A stretch of DNA of 50,346 nt from an uncultured Pelagibacteraceae bacterium. Its GTDB lineage: Bacteria; Pseudomonadota; Alphaproteobacteria; Pelagibacterales; Pelagibacteraceae. Numbering within the stretch: the stretch's first letter is position 1; the number at the start of each line of letters is the position of its first letter. The stretch spans positions 1-50,346 of the forward strand of contig CACAIN010000003.1 in assembly GCA_902532595.1 (NCBI GenBank), given 5' to 3'. The position numbers were made by a program, and so were the translations under genes. This document shows, piece after piece, positions 7,435-16,555 of the stretch. The notes under the pieces are model-generated. The model searched no databases, was not told the origin of the DNA, and was given only the letters and a program-made list of their open reading frames with translations.

Positions 7435-7955
7435 TCTTTAACGAACATAACTGTAAGTTCAGCAACTTTAAACCCAAACTTTGACAATGTTGCTCTATTA
7501 ATAGCTACTCTTTCATCTTGTTTAAAAATCCAATCATCAAAGGTAATTTTAATTTCTTTGCCCTTTACAGGAACCAATAAAACATACTCAAATTTAAATG
7601 CAGGTCCATAAGAAAAACCTTTAGCTGTTCCAACTACATCCCCAGCTGTTCCTTCATAGTTATGTTCATCTATTTTATTAATTTTCCACTGTCTTGTTTG
7701 AACTTCGCCATCTGACCAATTAAATTTTTCATCAAGAATTAATTGTTTTCCGTCCCACTTGCCATTTAAATCTGCAGAAAATTGTCTAGTGACTTTGCCA
7801 AAACGATTTTGGAGAATTCCCCATGCTTTAACATTACCTGATAAATAATCCTCAATAATTAATCTTGGCTTTTGGTCTTTAAAATCTATTGGTTTCATAT
7901 TGCTTGAGCATCCAGTTAAAAAAAAAAATAATATTAAAACAAATACTTTTTTCAT
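7431..7955 (-). CDS. DUF3833 lipoprotein
   Basis: 174 residues with a lipoprotein signal peptide ending in the lipobox LTGC (cysteine about residue 16). The mature part carries the DUF3833 pattern: PRLIIEDYLSGNVKAWGILQ, FNWSDGEVQTRQWKI, AKGFSYGPAFKFEY and FDDWIFKQDERVAINRA. Function is unknown, but the family is a constant neighbour of the cyclopropane synthase / DUF1365 / COG2907 genes in proteobacteria, suggesting a lipid-carrying role in the periplasm. The start overlaps the cfa-type gene stop by four bases (ATGA). Confidence 0.88.
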   Translation of the reverse strand: MKKVFVLILFFFLTGCSSNMKPIDFKDQKPRLIIEDYLSGNVKAWGILQNRFGKVTRQFSADLNGKWDGKQLILDEKFNWSDGEVQTRQWKINKIDEHNYEGTAGDVVGTAKGFSYGPAFKFEYVLLVPVKGKEIKITFDDWIFKQDERVAINRATLSKFGFKVAELTVMFVKD

Positions 7956-9145
7956 GCCGGTTGTCTATTAGACATAGAAAATTGAATCAAGTCTATATTT
8001 TTGGCTTTAAATCCAGCTTCACAATAACATAAATAAAATTCCCACATTCTTTTAAAATATTCATCAAAACCTAGAGGTGAAATATTATCCCATGTTTTAA
8101 AAAAATTATTTTTCCATGTTAAAAGTGTTTTCGCATAATCATCTGAATAAGAGTTAATTTTTTCTAATCCTAATTGATTTTTCTTAGCTAATTTTTTAAT
8201 ATAATTTACAGAAGGCAAAAAACCACCTGGAAAAATATACTTCTGGATAAAATCTTCTTCAACCCTGTAACGATCAAATAAATTATCACTTATTGTAATT
8301 CCTTGAATAGCTGCATGCCCATTAGATCTAAGAGAATTTTTGATTGTTCTGAAATATTGATCTAGATATTTTTCTCCTACAGCTTCTATCATTTCTATTG
8401 ATGCTATGTTGTCATATCTATCTTTTAAGTCTCTGTAATCTAAAAACATAACATTGACTTTATTATTTAAATTATTTTTAAATATTCTTTTTTTTGTATA
8501 CTCATATTGTTTTTTAGAAATTGTAATACAATCAATCATAACATCTCGTCTTTTAGCAAGATATTCTGAAAATCCACCCCAACCACATCCGATTTCTAAA
8601 ATTTTATTTCCATCTTCAATGTGAAGCAAATCAATTAACTTTTGATACTTATTTTTCTGAGCAGTTTCTAAATCATCATGATCATTTTCGTATATCGCAC
8701 TTGAATAAGTTAGAGATTTATCTAACCAATTTGAAAAAAACTCATTACCAAGATCATAATGTTTAGAAATATATTTTAAACTATTAGATTTTGTATTTGA
8801 TGCAAAAATTCTTTTTAAAACATTTTTTATTGTTTGCAATCCTACGCTTCCAGAAAATGAGTGAATAAGTTTAATATTTTTTGCTGTGAGCTCAATCAAA
8901 TTTGTTAAATTATTTGAATAAAAATCTTTATTCATATGGGCCTCTCCTAAAGCAGAACTTCCTCCTAAAATAATGTTTAGATAAAAATTAGGATTAATTA
9001 TTTTAATGTCTGCACTAAAAGATTCTTGTAGATCTCCAAAATGATAAACTTGGCCATCATAATTTACCAACTTTAGATTGCCCTTTTTAATGGATCTCAA
9101 TTTGTTGAGAACAAATTTTTCTGAAATTTTAAATAGACTCATCAA
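7952..9145 (-). CDS. cfa: Cyclopropane-fatty-acyl-phospholipid synthase family methyltransferase
   Basis: 397 residues, normal length. The SAM-binding motif LEIGCGWGGFSEYLAKR sits in the middle, preceded by ISKHYDLGNEFFSNWLDKSLTYSSA, and followed by ITISKKQYEYTK and SIEMIEAVGEKYL, all conserved in Cfa enzymes. It adds a SAM-derived methyl to the double bond of membrane phospholipid acyl chains. A paralogous methylase makes methylated furan fatty acids in Rhodobacter, so the product could be cyclopropane or another methylated chain. It overlaps DUF1365 by 17 bases. Confidence 0.93.
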   Translation of the reverse strand: MMSLFKISEKFVLNKLRSIKKGNLKLVNYDGQVYHFGDLQESFSADIKIINPNFYLNIILGGSSALGEAHMNKDFYSNNLTNLIELTAKNIKLIHSFSGSVGLQTIKNVLKRIFASNTKSNSLKYISKHYDLGNEFFSNWLDKSLTYSSAIYENDHDDLETAQKNKYQKLIDLLHIEDGNKILEIGCGWGGFSEYLAKRRDVMIDCITISKKQYEYTKKRIFKNNLNNKVNVMFLDYRDLKDRYDNIASIEMIEAVGEKYLDQYFRTIKNSLRSNGHAAIQGITISDNLFDRYRVEEDFIQKYIFPGGFLPSVNYIKKLAKKNQLGLEKINSYSDDYAKTLLTWKNNFFKTWDNISPLGFDEYFKRMWEFYLCYCEAGFKAKNIDLIQFSMSNRQPA

Positions 9146-9896
9146 TATTTTCGTAACTTAAATTGTTTTTAATTTTTTTATCTCTATTTCTGTATATTGC
9201 TCCTTTTTTCCATAATAGTAATGCTTCAAAATGTATCGCACTTATTATCTTGATAGACATTAGTGGATATCTGAAAAAATTTATAATTAATTGCTTAAAA
9301 GTAAATTCTTTTCTAGTTCCTGTTTGAACTGCTGTTAATACGACATCTTTTTTATCAGTTTGTTTAATTGAAACAGACAATTTTTCACTGGGATTCAATA
9401 ATTTAAAATTGTAATAAGTATCCATATCCATAAATGGAGAAACATAAAATTTTTTTTTACATTTTTGTTCAATCTTATTATCTTTAACTTTAAAAATATA
9501 TGTATGCTGTTCGTTAAAAGTGTTTTTAACCTCATAAAAGATTGCTTTTAATGAATTGTCTTCATAACAATAAAAAATACTTAGCGGGTTAAAAACGTAA
9601 CCAAAAATTCTTGGATAGCAAAGTAATTTAATTTTATTAACATTTTCATTGATATTAAATTTTTTTAAACTGTCTAATACCCAATCTTTTAAAGATTTTC
9701 CATCTCTATCACCATGATCTTTATCGTAAAAACTAAAAATGTTAAATTTATTGTAAGAAAAAATGGGATTATCATTATCTAATTTTTTAATTTCATCTAA
9801 GTCTATATAAATAGAAAAAGTTTTATATTTTAAAAAATGCTTAACTGGCTTAAATCTTGTGTGTGTTACTACTCCATTGTAAATACACGAATTCAT
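9129..9896 (-). CDS. DUF1365 family protein
   Basis: 255 residues with the family pattern: N-terminal SCIYNGVVTHTRFKPVKHFLKYKTF, then CYPRIFGYVFNPLSIFYCY, NTFNEQHTYIF and the PFMDMDTYYNF block; near the C-terminus there is FFRYPLMSIKIISAIHFEALLLWKKG. Biochemical activity is not established; the family always travels with COG2907 and cyclopropane-synthase-like genes and lies in the singlet-oxygen regulon of Rhodobacter relatives. It shares one base with the COG2907 stop (TAATG arrangement). Confidence 0.93.
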   Translation of the reverse strand: MNSCIYNGVVTHTRFKPVKHFLKYKTFSIYIDLDEIKKLDNDNPIFSYNKFNIFSFYDKDHGDRDGKSLKDWVLDSLKKFNINENVNKIKLLCYPRIFGYVFNPLSIFYCYEDNSLKAIFYEVKNTFNEQHTYIFKVKDNKIEQKCKKKFYVSPFMDMDTYYNFKLLNPSEKLSVSIKQTDKKDVVLTAVQTGTRKEFTFKQLIINFFRYPLMSIKIISAIHFEALLLWKKGAIYRNRDKKIKNNLSYENIDESI

Positions 9897-11122
9897 TAAA
9901 TCTTAAAATTTTTTATTAAATTCATAGCTGATTTTATTCCATCTTCATGAAATCCATAACTAAAATAACTTCCACAATACCAAGTTCTTTTTTTTCCTTG
10001 AAGTGAAAATAGAGATTTTTGATATTTTAATGTTTCTGAATTAAAATAAGGATGAGTAAAATTTATATTTTTGACTATATTTTTTTTGTTTATTTCTTTA
10101 ATAGGATTCAGGGTTAAAAAAAAATTTTTATCACTTTTTAAATTTTGCAAATTATTTAACCAGTAAGTTACACATGTCTTGTTGCCATTAGATATAGAAT
10201 TCCAGCTAGACCAAGCTAATTTTTTTTTTGGCATTAAATTTTCGTCTGAATGTAAAATTGCTTCATTCGACACATATTTAAATTTACTTAAAATTCTTTG
10301 TTCTTCTTCAGTCGGTTTATCTAACATTTTTAAACTTTGATCAGCATGTGAAGCTAGAACTACGTGATCATAATCTAAATAATCTTCCCCAATTTTTATC
10401 CTCACATTATTTTCATTTCGGTAAATACTATTTACTTTATAATTCTTAAAAATTTCTCCACTTATTTTTTCTAAGACTTTTTTTACATAAGTTCTGCTTC
10501 TACCAGTAACTGTATACCATTGAGGTCTATTCTTGAGTTTAAATAAACCATGATTGATAAAAAAATTTAAAAAAAGTTCTAGAGGCATATCTCTAGCCTT
10601 AGAAAAAGGCATAGACCATATTGCCGCTACCATAGGAATAATGTGATATTCAACAAGATATTTTGAAAAATTTGATTTATCTAAATAACTACCAAGTGTT
10701 TCTCCGACTAAGCTTTTTTTAATTAAAGAAGGAGCACTTTTATAAAATGAGATAATTTCTCCTATCATTTTTAGAAAATTAAAATTAAATATATTTGATT
10801 TATTTGCAAAAAGAGCTTTAAGCCCTCGACCGCCATACTCTATATTGCTTCCTTGTATAGAAACAGAAAATGACATATCGCTTTTTTCAAAAGGAACTTC
10901 CAATTCCTTAAAAAAATTTATTAAATTAGGGTAAGTTAATTCATTAAATACAATAAAACCTAAGTCTACTGGAATAGTTTTTTTTTCTTTTTTGATATCA
11001 TAGGTGCAAGAATGACCTCCAAAATAATCTTCTTGTTCGAACAGATCTACTTTAAATTTTTTTGACAGGTAGTAAGCTGAAGATAAGCCTGAAATTCCTG
11101 ATCCAATGACTGCAATTTTCAT
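9896..11122 (-). CDS. COG2907 NAD(P)/FAD-dependent oxidoreductase (amine-oxidase-like)
   Basis: 408 residues. The N-terminal FAD motif IAVIGSGISGLSSAYYLSKKF and DLFEQEDYFGGHSCTYDI, with VDLGFIVFNELTYPNL next, are COG2907 marks; TWYCGSYFSYGFHEDGIKSA closes the FAD site. From memory, flavoproteins of this type are involved in desaturation or modification of methylated acyl chains in the furan-fatty-acid pathway of Rhodobacter. It begins three bases after the gcvP stop on the same strand and is followed directly by DUF1365, cfa and DUF3833. Confidence 0.9.
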   Translation of the reverse strand: MKIAVIGSGISGLSSAYYLSKKFKVDLFEQEDYFGGHSCTYDIKKEKKTIPVDLGFIVFNELTYPNLINFFKELEVPFEKSDMSFSVSIQGSNIEYGGRGLKALFANKSNIFNFNFLKMIGEIISFYKSAPSLIKKSLVGETLGSYLDKSNFSKYLVEYHIIPMVAAIWSMPFSKARDMPLELFLNFFINHGLFKLKNRPQWYTVTGRSRTYVKKVLEKISGEIFKNYKVNSIYRNENNVRIKIGEDYLDYDHVVLASHADQSLKMLDKPTEEEQRILSKFKYVSNEAILHSDENLMPKKKLAWSSWNSISNGNKTCVTYWLNNLQNLKSDKNFFLTLNPIKEINKKNIVKNINFTHPYFNSETLKYQKSLFSLQGKKRTWYCGSYFSYGFHEDGIKSAMNLIKNFKI

Positions 11123-11125
11123 TAT

Positions 11126-13993
11126 TTAAGCAGCAGCATCTTTATATTCTTCCATTGAAGGACATGAACATACAAGATTTCTATCACCATAAACATTGTC
11201 CACTCTAGCAACAGGTGCCCAGTACTTATATTCTTTTAAATATTCTTTTGGAAAAGCTGCTTCTTTTCTTGAGTATGAATGTTTCCATTCATCAGCCGAT
11301 AATTCTAAATAAGTGTGTGGTGCATTTATTACAGGATTATCTTTTTTTTGAAATTTTCCAGAATCAATTTTATCTATTTCATCTTTTATACTCAATAAGG
11401 CATTACAAAATCTATCTATTTCCTCTAAATTTTCACTTTCTGTAGGTTCTATCATAATGGTCCCAGAAACAGGCCATGACATTGTAGGAGCGTGATAACC
11501 ATAATCGATTAATCTTTTTGCGATATCTTCTTCTGTTATGCCAGACTTTTCTTTAATAGGTCTTATATCAATAATACATTCGTGTGCCACGTTACCATTT
11601 TTTCCTGTGTATAAAATTTTATATTTCTCTGATAATTTTTTTGAAATATAATTAGCGTTCAAAATTGATATTCTTGAAGCAGCTTTCAAACCGTTTGATC
11701 CCATCATTTTTATATACATCCAAGATATAACTAAAATACTCGCGCTTCCCCATGGCGCAGCAGAAACAGAACCCATTCCCTTATCTGAGTTTAAATCTCC
11801 GAGATGTTGATGTGTTGGTAGAAAGTCTTCAAGATGTTTTGCGCAAGCAATTGGTCCCATACCTGGGCCTCCTCCTCCGTGAGGGATACAAAAAGTTTTG
11901 TGTAAATTAATATGGCATACATCTGGTCCAAATTTTCCTGGTTTTGCAATTCCTACCAAAGCATTTAAGTTTGCCCCATCCATATAAACCTGACCGCCAT
12001 TAGAATGGACGATTTCACAAATTTCAGTTATTTTTTCTTCAAATACTCCATGAGTTGATGGATAAGTTACCATTAAAGCTGCTAAATCTTTAGAATATTT
12101 TTCAGATTTATTTTGTAAGTCATCTAAATCAATATTTCCTTTTTCATCACAATTCACTACAACTACTTTCATACCAGACATCTGAGCGCTAGCCGGATTA
12201 GTTCCGTGAGCAGAATTAGGAATTAAACAAATATTTCTGTTAGTCTGTTTGTTGCTTTTGTGAAACGCTCTTATTGTCATTAAACCTGCATACTCTCCTT
12301 GAGCACCAGAATTAGGTTGCAAAGATACCGCATCAAATCCGGTTATCTCTTTTAAATCTTCTATCAAATCATTGAATAAAATCCTGTATCCCTTCATTTG
12401 ATCTACAGGAACAAATGGATGAGGAAGAGAAAATTCTTTCCAAGAAATAGGTATCATTTCTGCTGTAGCGTTTAACTTCATAGTACATGAGCCTAATGCT
12501 ATCATTGATCTATTTAATGCAATGTCACTATCTTCAAGTCTTTTTAAATATCTCATCATTTCAGTTTCTGAGTGATATTTGTTAAAAACTGGATGAGTTA
12601 AATATTTGGATGTTCTTAATAAATTTTTTGGCAAATTATCAAGATTAACATCAATTGTTTTTTTTACATCCTTATCTATTCCAAATATCTTAAAAAGCAA
12701 ATTCACATGATCAAGTCTTTTAGCCTCATCAAATGCTACGGATAAAGTTTTATCGTTTACTTTTCTTAAATTAACCTTTTCTGAGATAGCTTTTTTATAA
12801 ATTTCGTTAGTTTTTTTATTTGTTTTAATTGTTACAGTGTCAAAAAAGTTATTAGTATGAAGTTCGAAACCTGAATCTTTAATGTTGTCTGCAAACAGCT
12901 TAGCTAACTTGGACGTCCTATTTGCAATACCTAAAATTCCATTAGGACCATGATAAATTGCATATGCTGCCGATACTATTGCTAAAAGAGCTTGAGCTGT
13001 GCAGATGTTGCTGGTTGCTTTATCCCTTCTAATGTGTTGTTCGCGAGTTTGAAGAGACAACCTGTATGCTTTTTTTCCAAACTTATCTACTGATACTCCA
13101 ATAATTCTTCCAGGCATGGATCTTTTAAATTCTTCTTTTGTGGCAAAAAAAGCTGCATGTGGTCCACCGTATCCCATTGGGACTCCAAATCTTTGTGCAT
13201 TGCCCACTGCGATATCTGCTCCTAGTTCAGCAGGTGTCTTTAATTTTGCTAAAGAAAGAAGATCGCACACAACAATTGCTTTCCCCCCTTTTTTGCGTAT
13301 TAAACTTATGGACTCACTTGGATCTACTATTTCACCCAAAGTATCTGGATAAGCTATGACTCCACATATCAGCTCACCATTCAAATTTTTTATAAAATCT
13401 TTTTGATTGCCTACTATAAGTTCTAGACCGAAAGGTTCAATTCTAGTCTTAATTAAATCAATAACTTGAGGATTACAAGTTTCTGAAACATAAACTTTTT
13501 TTGAATTATTTTTGGAGACTCTTTGTGCAAGACCAACAGCTTCTGCAGCTGCAGTAGCCTCATCCAATAATGAAGCATTAGCAATATCCATTCCTGTAAA
13601 ATCAATTACTAATTGTTGAAAATTCATGAGCATCTCTAATCTTCCTTGAGCTACTTCGGGCTGGTAAGGAGTATAAGATGTATACCAACCTGGATTTTCT
13701 AAAATATTTCTCAAAACAACATTTGGAGTAAAACAATTGTAATACCCCATGCCAATAAAATTTCTATAAGTCTGGTTTTTTTGCGAAATAACTTTAAGTT
13801 TTTTCATAGCTTCGCTTTCTGAAAGCGAGTCACCTATTTTTAATTCATCATTAAGTAAAATATTTTTAGGTACTGTATTTTGTATAAGTTGATCAAGGGA
13901 CTTACTGCCAATATAGTTTAATATTTTTTCTTGATCTTTATTTGAAGGACCAATGTGTCTATTTATAAATTCTTTTGAAGTATCATCAATCAT
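11126..13993 (-). CDS. gcvP: Glycine dehydrogenase (decarboxylating), P protein
   Basis: 955 residues, full length of the fused (single-chain) P protein. The N-terminal FINRHIGPS and MIGMGYYN-type segment, GSCTMKLNATAEMIPISW and the PLP lysine in HINLHKTFCIPHGGGGPGMGP are diagnostic. The enzyme decarboxylates glycine and passes the aminomethyl group to lipoyl-GcvH. It follows gcvH by one base. The last gene of the classical gcv operon, but followed on the same strand after three bases by the COG2907 gene. Confidence 0.99.
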   Translation of the reverse strand: MIDDTSKEFINRHIGPSNKDQEKILNYIGSKSLDQLIQNTVPKNILLNDELKIGDSLSESEAMKKLKVISQKNQTYRNFIGMGYYNCFTPNVVLRNILENPGWYTSYTPYQPEVAQGRLEMLMNFQQLVIDFTGMDIANASLLDEATAAAEAVGLAQRVSKNNSKKVYVSETCNPQVIDLIKTRIEPFGLELIVGNQKDFIKNLNGELICGVIAYPDTLGEIVDPSESISLIRKKGGKAIVVCDLLSLAKLKTPAELGADIAVGNAQRFGVPMGYGGPHAAFFATKEEFKRSMPGRIIGVSVDKFGKKAYRLSLQTREQHIRRDKATSNICTAQALLAIVSAAYAIYHGPNGILGIANRTSKLAKLFADNIKDSGFELHTNNFFDTVTIKTNKKTNEIYKKAISEKVNLRKVNDKTLSVAFDEAKRLDHVNLLFKIFGIDKDVKKTIDVNLDNLPKNLLRTSKYLTHPVFNKYHSETEMMRYLKRLEDSDIALNRSMIALGSCTMKLNATAEMIPISWKEFSLPHPFVPVDQMKGYRILFNDLIEDLKEITGFDAVSLQPNSGAQGEYAGLMTIRAFHKSNKQTNRNICLIPNSAHGTNPASAQMSGMKVVVVNCDEKGNIDLDDLQNKSEKYSKDLAALMVTYPSTHGVFEEKITEICEIVHSNGGQVYMDGANLNALVGIAKPGKFGPDVCHINLHKTFCIPHGGGGPGMGPIACAKHLEDFLPTHQHLGDLNSDKGMGSVSAAPWGSASILVISWMYIKMMGSNGLKAASRISILNANYISKKLSEKYKILYTGKNGNVAHECIIDIRPIKEKSGITEEDIAKRLIDYGYHAPTMSWPVSGTIMIEPTESENLEEIDRFCNALLSIKDEIDKIDSGKFQKKDNPVINAPHTYLELSADEWKHSYSRKEAAFPKEYLKEYKYWAPVARVDNVYGDRNLVCSCPSMEEYKDAAA

Positions 13994-13994
13994 A

Positions 13995-14375
13995 TTAATT
14001 AGGATTATCTTTTATAAATTTATCATAATCTGATTTATTCATTAAAGAATCAAATTCTGATTTATCTTTAATTTTAATCTTAAAGAACCAACCTTCTTTT
14101 TCTGGATCAGAGTTAACACTTGAAGGATCGTCAACGATAGATTTGTTTCCTTCAGTGACATTTCCAGTCATTGGTGAATTCACATCGCTCGCTGCTTTAG
14201 TTGACTCTACAATGGCAGCTTGACCATCTTTTTCAACTGACTTTCCATTTTCTGGAACTTCAACAAAAACTATATCTCCTAACATTTCTGTAGCATGTTT
14301 AGTGATACCAACTGTTGCTGTATCGCCATTTAATTCTACCCACTCATGTTTTTTTGAATATTTTTTTTCACTCAT
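13995..14375 (-). CDS. gcvH: Glycine cleavage system H protein
   Basis: 126 residues, the normal size. The lipoyl lysine lies in [16 protein letters not shown], and the N-terminal [21 protein letters not shown] is typical. It shuttles the aminomethyl group from GcvP to GcvT and its lipoyl group is reoxidised by dihydrolipoamide dehydrogenase, which is not encoded in this window. Twelve bases separate it from gcvT; one base separates it from gcvP. Confidence 0.99.
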   Translation of the reverse strand: MSEKKYSKKHEWVELNGDTATVGITKHATEMLGDIVFVEVPENGKSVEKDGQAAIVESTKAASDVNSPMTGNVTEGNKSIVDDPSSVNSDPEKEGWFFKIKIKDKSEFDSLMNKSDYDKFIKDNPN

Positions 14376-14387
14376 AATTTACCTTTC

Positions 14388-15482
14388 TTATTTTACGTAA
14401 CTTTTCTTATAAAAAGGAAGTTTAGAGATTTGTGCGTTATGTTTTTTGCCTCTAACTTCTAATTTAATATTCCTTCCAATTTCAGAAAAATTTGGATCTA
14501 TGTATCCCATTGAAACTGGAGCATTTACACTTGGGCCAAAAGTACCGCTAGTTATTGTTCCAATCTCTTTATCATTAGTAGAAAAAATTTTTGTTCCTTC
14601 TCTCGCTATTATTTTTCCCTCTGGTAATATTCCAACTCTAATTCTTGAAGTACCTTTATCAAGATTTTCTTTTATTTTCTTCCATCCATTAAAGCCTCCT
14701 GTTTCTCTTCTTGTTTTTGCTATAGCCCATTTTAAATTAGCTTCAATGGGGTTTATTTTTTCGTTGAGATCGTGTCCATATAAACATAGTCCAGCTTCTA
14801 ATCTTAATGTATCCCTTGCTCCCAGACCTACCGGTTTAACTTTGTTCTCAATTAAATATTTAATAAAGTTTTCCACTTTATTGTTTGGTACTGATATTTC
14901 AAAACCATCTTCTCCAGTATATCCAGAACGTGTTGCGTACAATTTTTCACCTTCAAATTCAAAAAAATTACCATACATAAATTTAAGATTGCTAATTCCT
15001 TTTATGTTTTTTTCTAAAATTTCTGAAGATTTTGGACCTTGCACGGCTATAAGCGAAGTTTTAGAGCATAAATAGAATTTATGATTTTTACTTAAGTTCT
15101 TGGAGATATGTTTAATATCATTATCTTTGCAAGCTGCATTTAATACAATATAAAATCCATTTTTTCGTCTAGTAATAATAAGGTCGTCTATTATTCCACC
15201 TTCTAAATTTAATAAAAAACAATATTTCGATTGATTGATATTTAAATTTTTTAAATCTGCTGGAATTATTTTTTCTAAAGCTTCGTCAATTGACGGTTCT
15301 CCCTCTATATAAAACTGTCCCATGTGCGATACATCAAAAAACCCAGCATAAGTTCTTGTCGAAATATGTTCTTTAACTATTCCATCGGAATATTGAATTG
15401 GCATTTCATAACCTGCAAAAGGGCCAAATTTAGCGCCTAGGTTTTTGTGAATTTTGTATAAAGCTGTTTTTTGCACTTCCAT
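14388..15482 (-). CDS. gcvT: Aminomethyltransferase, glycine cleavage T protein
   Basis: 364 residues with GPFAGYEMPIQY near the N-terminus, AGFFDVSHMGQF, YTGEDGFEI and GLGARDTLRLEAGLCLYGHDL, all canonical. It transfers the one-carbon unit to tetrahydrofolate, releasing ammonia and giving 5,10-methylene-THF. First gene of the operon, directly behind the tandem glycine riboswitch, so its expression should follow intracellular glycine. Confidence 0.99.
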   Translation of the reverse strand: MEVQKTALYKIHKNLGAKFGPFAGYEMPIQYSDGIVKEHISTRTYAGFFDVSHMGQFYIEGEPSIDEALEKIIPADLKNLNINQSKYCFLLNLEGGIIDDLIITRRKNGFYIVLNAACKDNDIKHISKNLSKNHKFYLCSKTSLIAVQGPKSSEILEKNIKGISNLKFMYGNFFEFEGEKLYATRSGYTGEDGFEISVPNNKVENFIKYLIENKVKPVGLGARDTLRLEAGLCLYGHDLNEKINPIEANLKWAIAKTRRETGGFNGWKKIKENLDKGTSRIRVGILPEGKIIAREGTKIFSTNDKEIGTITSGTFGPSVNAPVSMGYIDPNFSEIGRNIKLEVRGKKHNAQISKLPFYKKSYVK

Positions 15483-15489
15483 AATAACT

Positions 15490-15650
15490 CTTAACCAACC
15501 CCTATCTGTCCATGTACCTGAGAGATTTAATCCTTCGGTGAGGCTAATGCCTACTTTCCAGAGTTATTACTGCAACGGTCCTTTTGCCTGAGAGTTTCTA
15601 GGGTAGTTGCTCCTTCGGCGCTACATTTAAGTAGTCTCTCCCGTAGCATT
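15490..15650 (-). promoter_or_regulatory. Tandem glycine riboswitch upstream of gcvT
   Basis: Reading the minus strand, two glycine aptamers follow each other. Aptamer 1 (about 15,560-15,645) starts GGGAGAG, has GCGCCGAAGGAGCAA and then CTCTCAGGCAAAAGGAC and ends AACTCTGG. Aptamer 2 (about 15,495-15,559) starts GGAAAG, has CACCGAAGGATTAAA, CTCTCAGGTACATGGACAG and ends near AGGGG. The CCGAAGG and CTCAGG-x-A-x-GGAC cores are the conserved glycine-binding positions. The 3' end lies within about 10 bases of gcvT, leaving little room for a separate terminator, so control of translation start is plausible. SAR11 is known for glycine riboswitches on gcvT and on malate synthase. Confidence 0.93.
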
Positions 15651-15653
15651 GAG

Positions 15654-15682
15654 ATTCTCCTCCAAATGAAGCAAAAAGTCAA
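15654..15682 (-). promoter_or_regulatory. Candidate promoter of the gcv operon
   Basis: On the minus strand TTGACT (15,682-15,677) is followed after 17 bases by GAGAAT (15,659-15,654), a five-of-six and a four-of-six match to the housekeeping consensus. It would put the transcript start just before the first aptamer. Only the spacing and match support it. Confidence 0.4.
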
Positions 15683-15688
15683 ATTTAA

Positions 15689-16555
15689 TTAAGCCGCTAT
15701 TGACCTGTTTCTATCCAAACTTTTAACAATTATTGCAAAAATAATAATCATTCCTCCAATAAAAACACTTAAAGGTGGAATTTCATTTAAAAATAGCCAC
15801 ACCCAAATAGGTGCAAAAATAGTTTCTGTTAGCATTAATAAACCAACTGTTACTGAGCGAGTTGTCTTTGAACCAATTGTAATACAAATAAAACCAAAAC
15901 CCAGTTGAGGTACGCCCAATAAAAATCCCATAAAAATATCATGTTTTGTAAAGCTAAAAGACTCAACCATCACAATTGCATAAATAAAACTAAAAACAGA
16001 AGCGTACCAAATAGCTGGCACCAGATCTAAGCTAGAATGTTTTCTAATTATCATTACTAATATTGAAAAACTAATCGGTATAGTCAACGCAACAAGGTTT
16101 CCAAATAACGTACCTGAAGATATTGAGTCTCCAATCATTATTGTAATACCAGACATAGCTAAAACGATTGAAATAAAACCTATTAAAGAAACTTTTTCTT
16201 TAAGATAAAAATAACCAAATATTGCTAAAAACATTGTCTGAGTACTTATTATGAAAACAACATTAGCTACTGAGGTACTCATCATAGCAAAAACAAAAGC
16301 GATAAAACTAAAAGACATTACGAAACCACCTAATAAAGCTGGAAGTCCAGACTTTTTTATAGTTTTAACAGCATCTTTTTTATAGATTAGAAACAAGAAG
16401 GTAGAAATCCATAGGAAAAAGAAAAAAGTTCTTAGTAGTAAAATTTCCCATGCATTCGAAGTTTCAAATGATCTGACAATAAAACCTCCCCAGCTTAAAC
16501 AAAAGCCGCCTAACAATATAAGTATATAACCTGGTACTTTGTATATAAATTGCAT
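15689..16555 (-). CDS. EamA-family (DMT superfamily) transporter
   Basis: 288 residues with ten predicted transmembrane helices in two EamA repeats (GGFCLSWGGFIVRSFETSNAWEILLLRTFFFFLW in the first, and LTIPISFSILVMIIRKHSSLD...IWYASVFSF in the second). Such proteins export metabolites or amino acids; the substrate is not readable. It starts directly after the pxpC stop with no gap, so it is likely transcribed with pxpB-pxpC and could move 5-oxoproline or a related compound. Its 3' end faces the gcv promoter. Confidence 0.85.
   Translation of the reverse strand: MQFIYKVPGYILILLGGFCLSWGGFIVRSFETSNAWEILLLRTFFFFLWISTFLFLIYKKDAVKTIKKSGLPALLGGFVMSFSFIAFVFAMMSTSVANVVFIISTQTMFLAIFGYFYLKEKVSLIGFISIVLAMSGITIMIGDSISSGTLFGNLVALTIPISFSILVMIIRKHSSLDLVPAIWYASVFSFIYAIVMVESFSFTKHDIFMGFLLGVPQLGFGFICITIGSKTTRSVTVGLLMLTETIFAPIWVWLFLNEIPPLSVFIGGMIIIFAIIVKSLDRNRSIAA

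Noticed and set aside
14446-15075. 209-residue plus-strand ORF
   Set aside because: Antisense shadow of gcvT, whose protein is clearly recognised.
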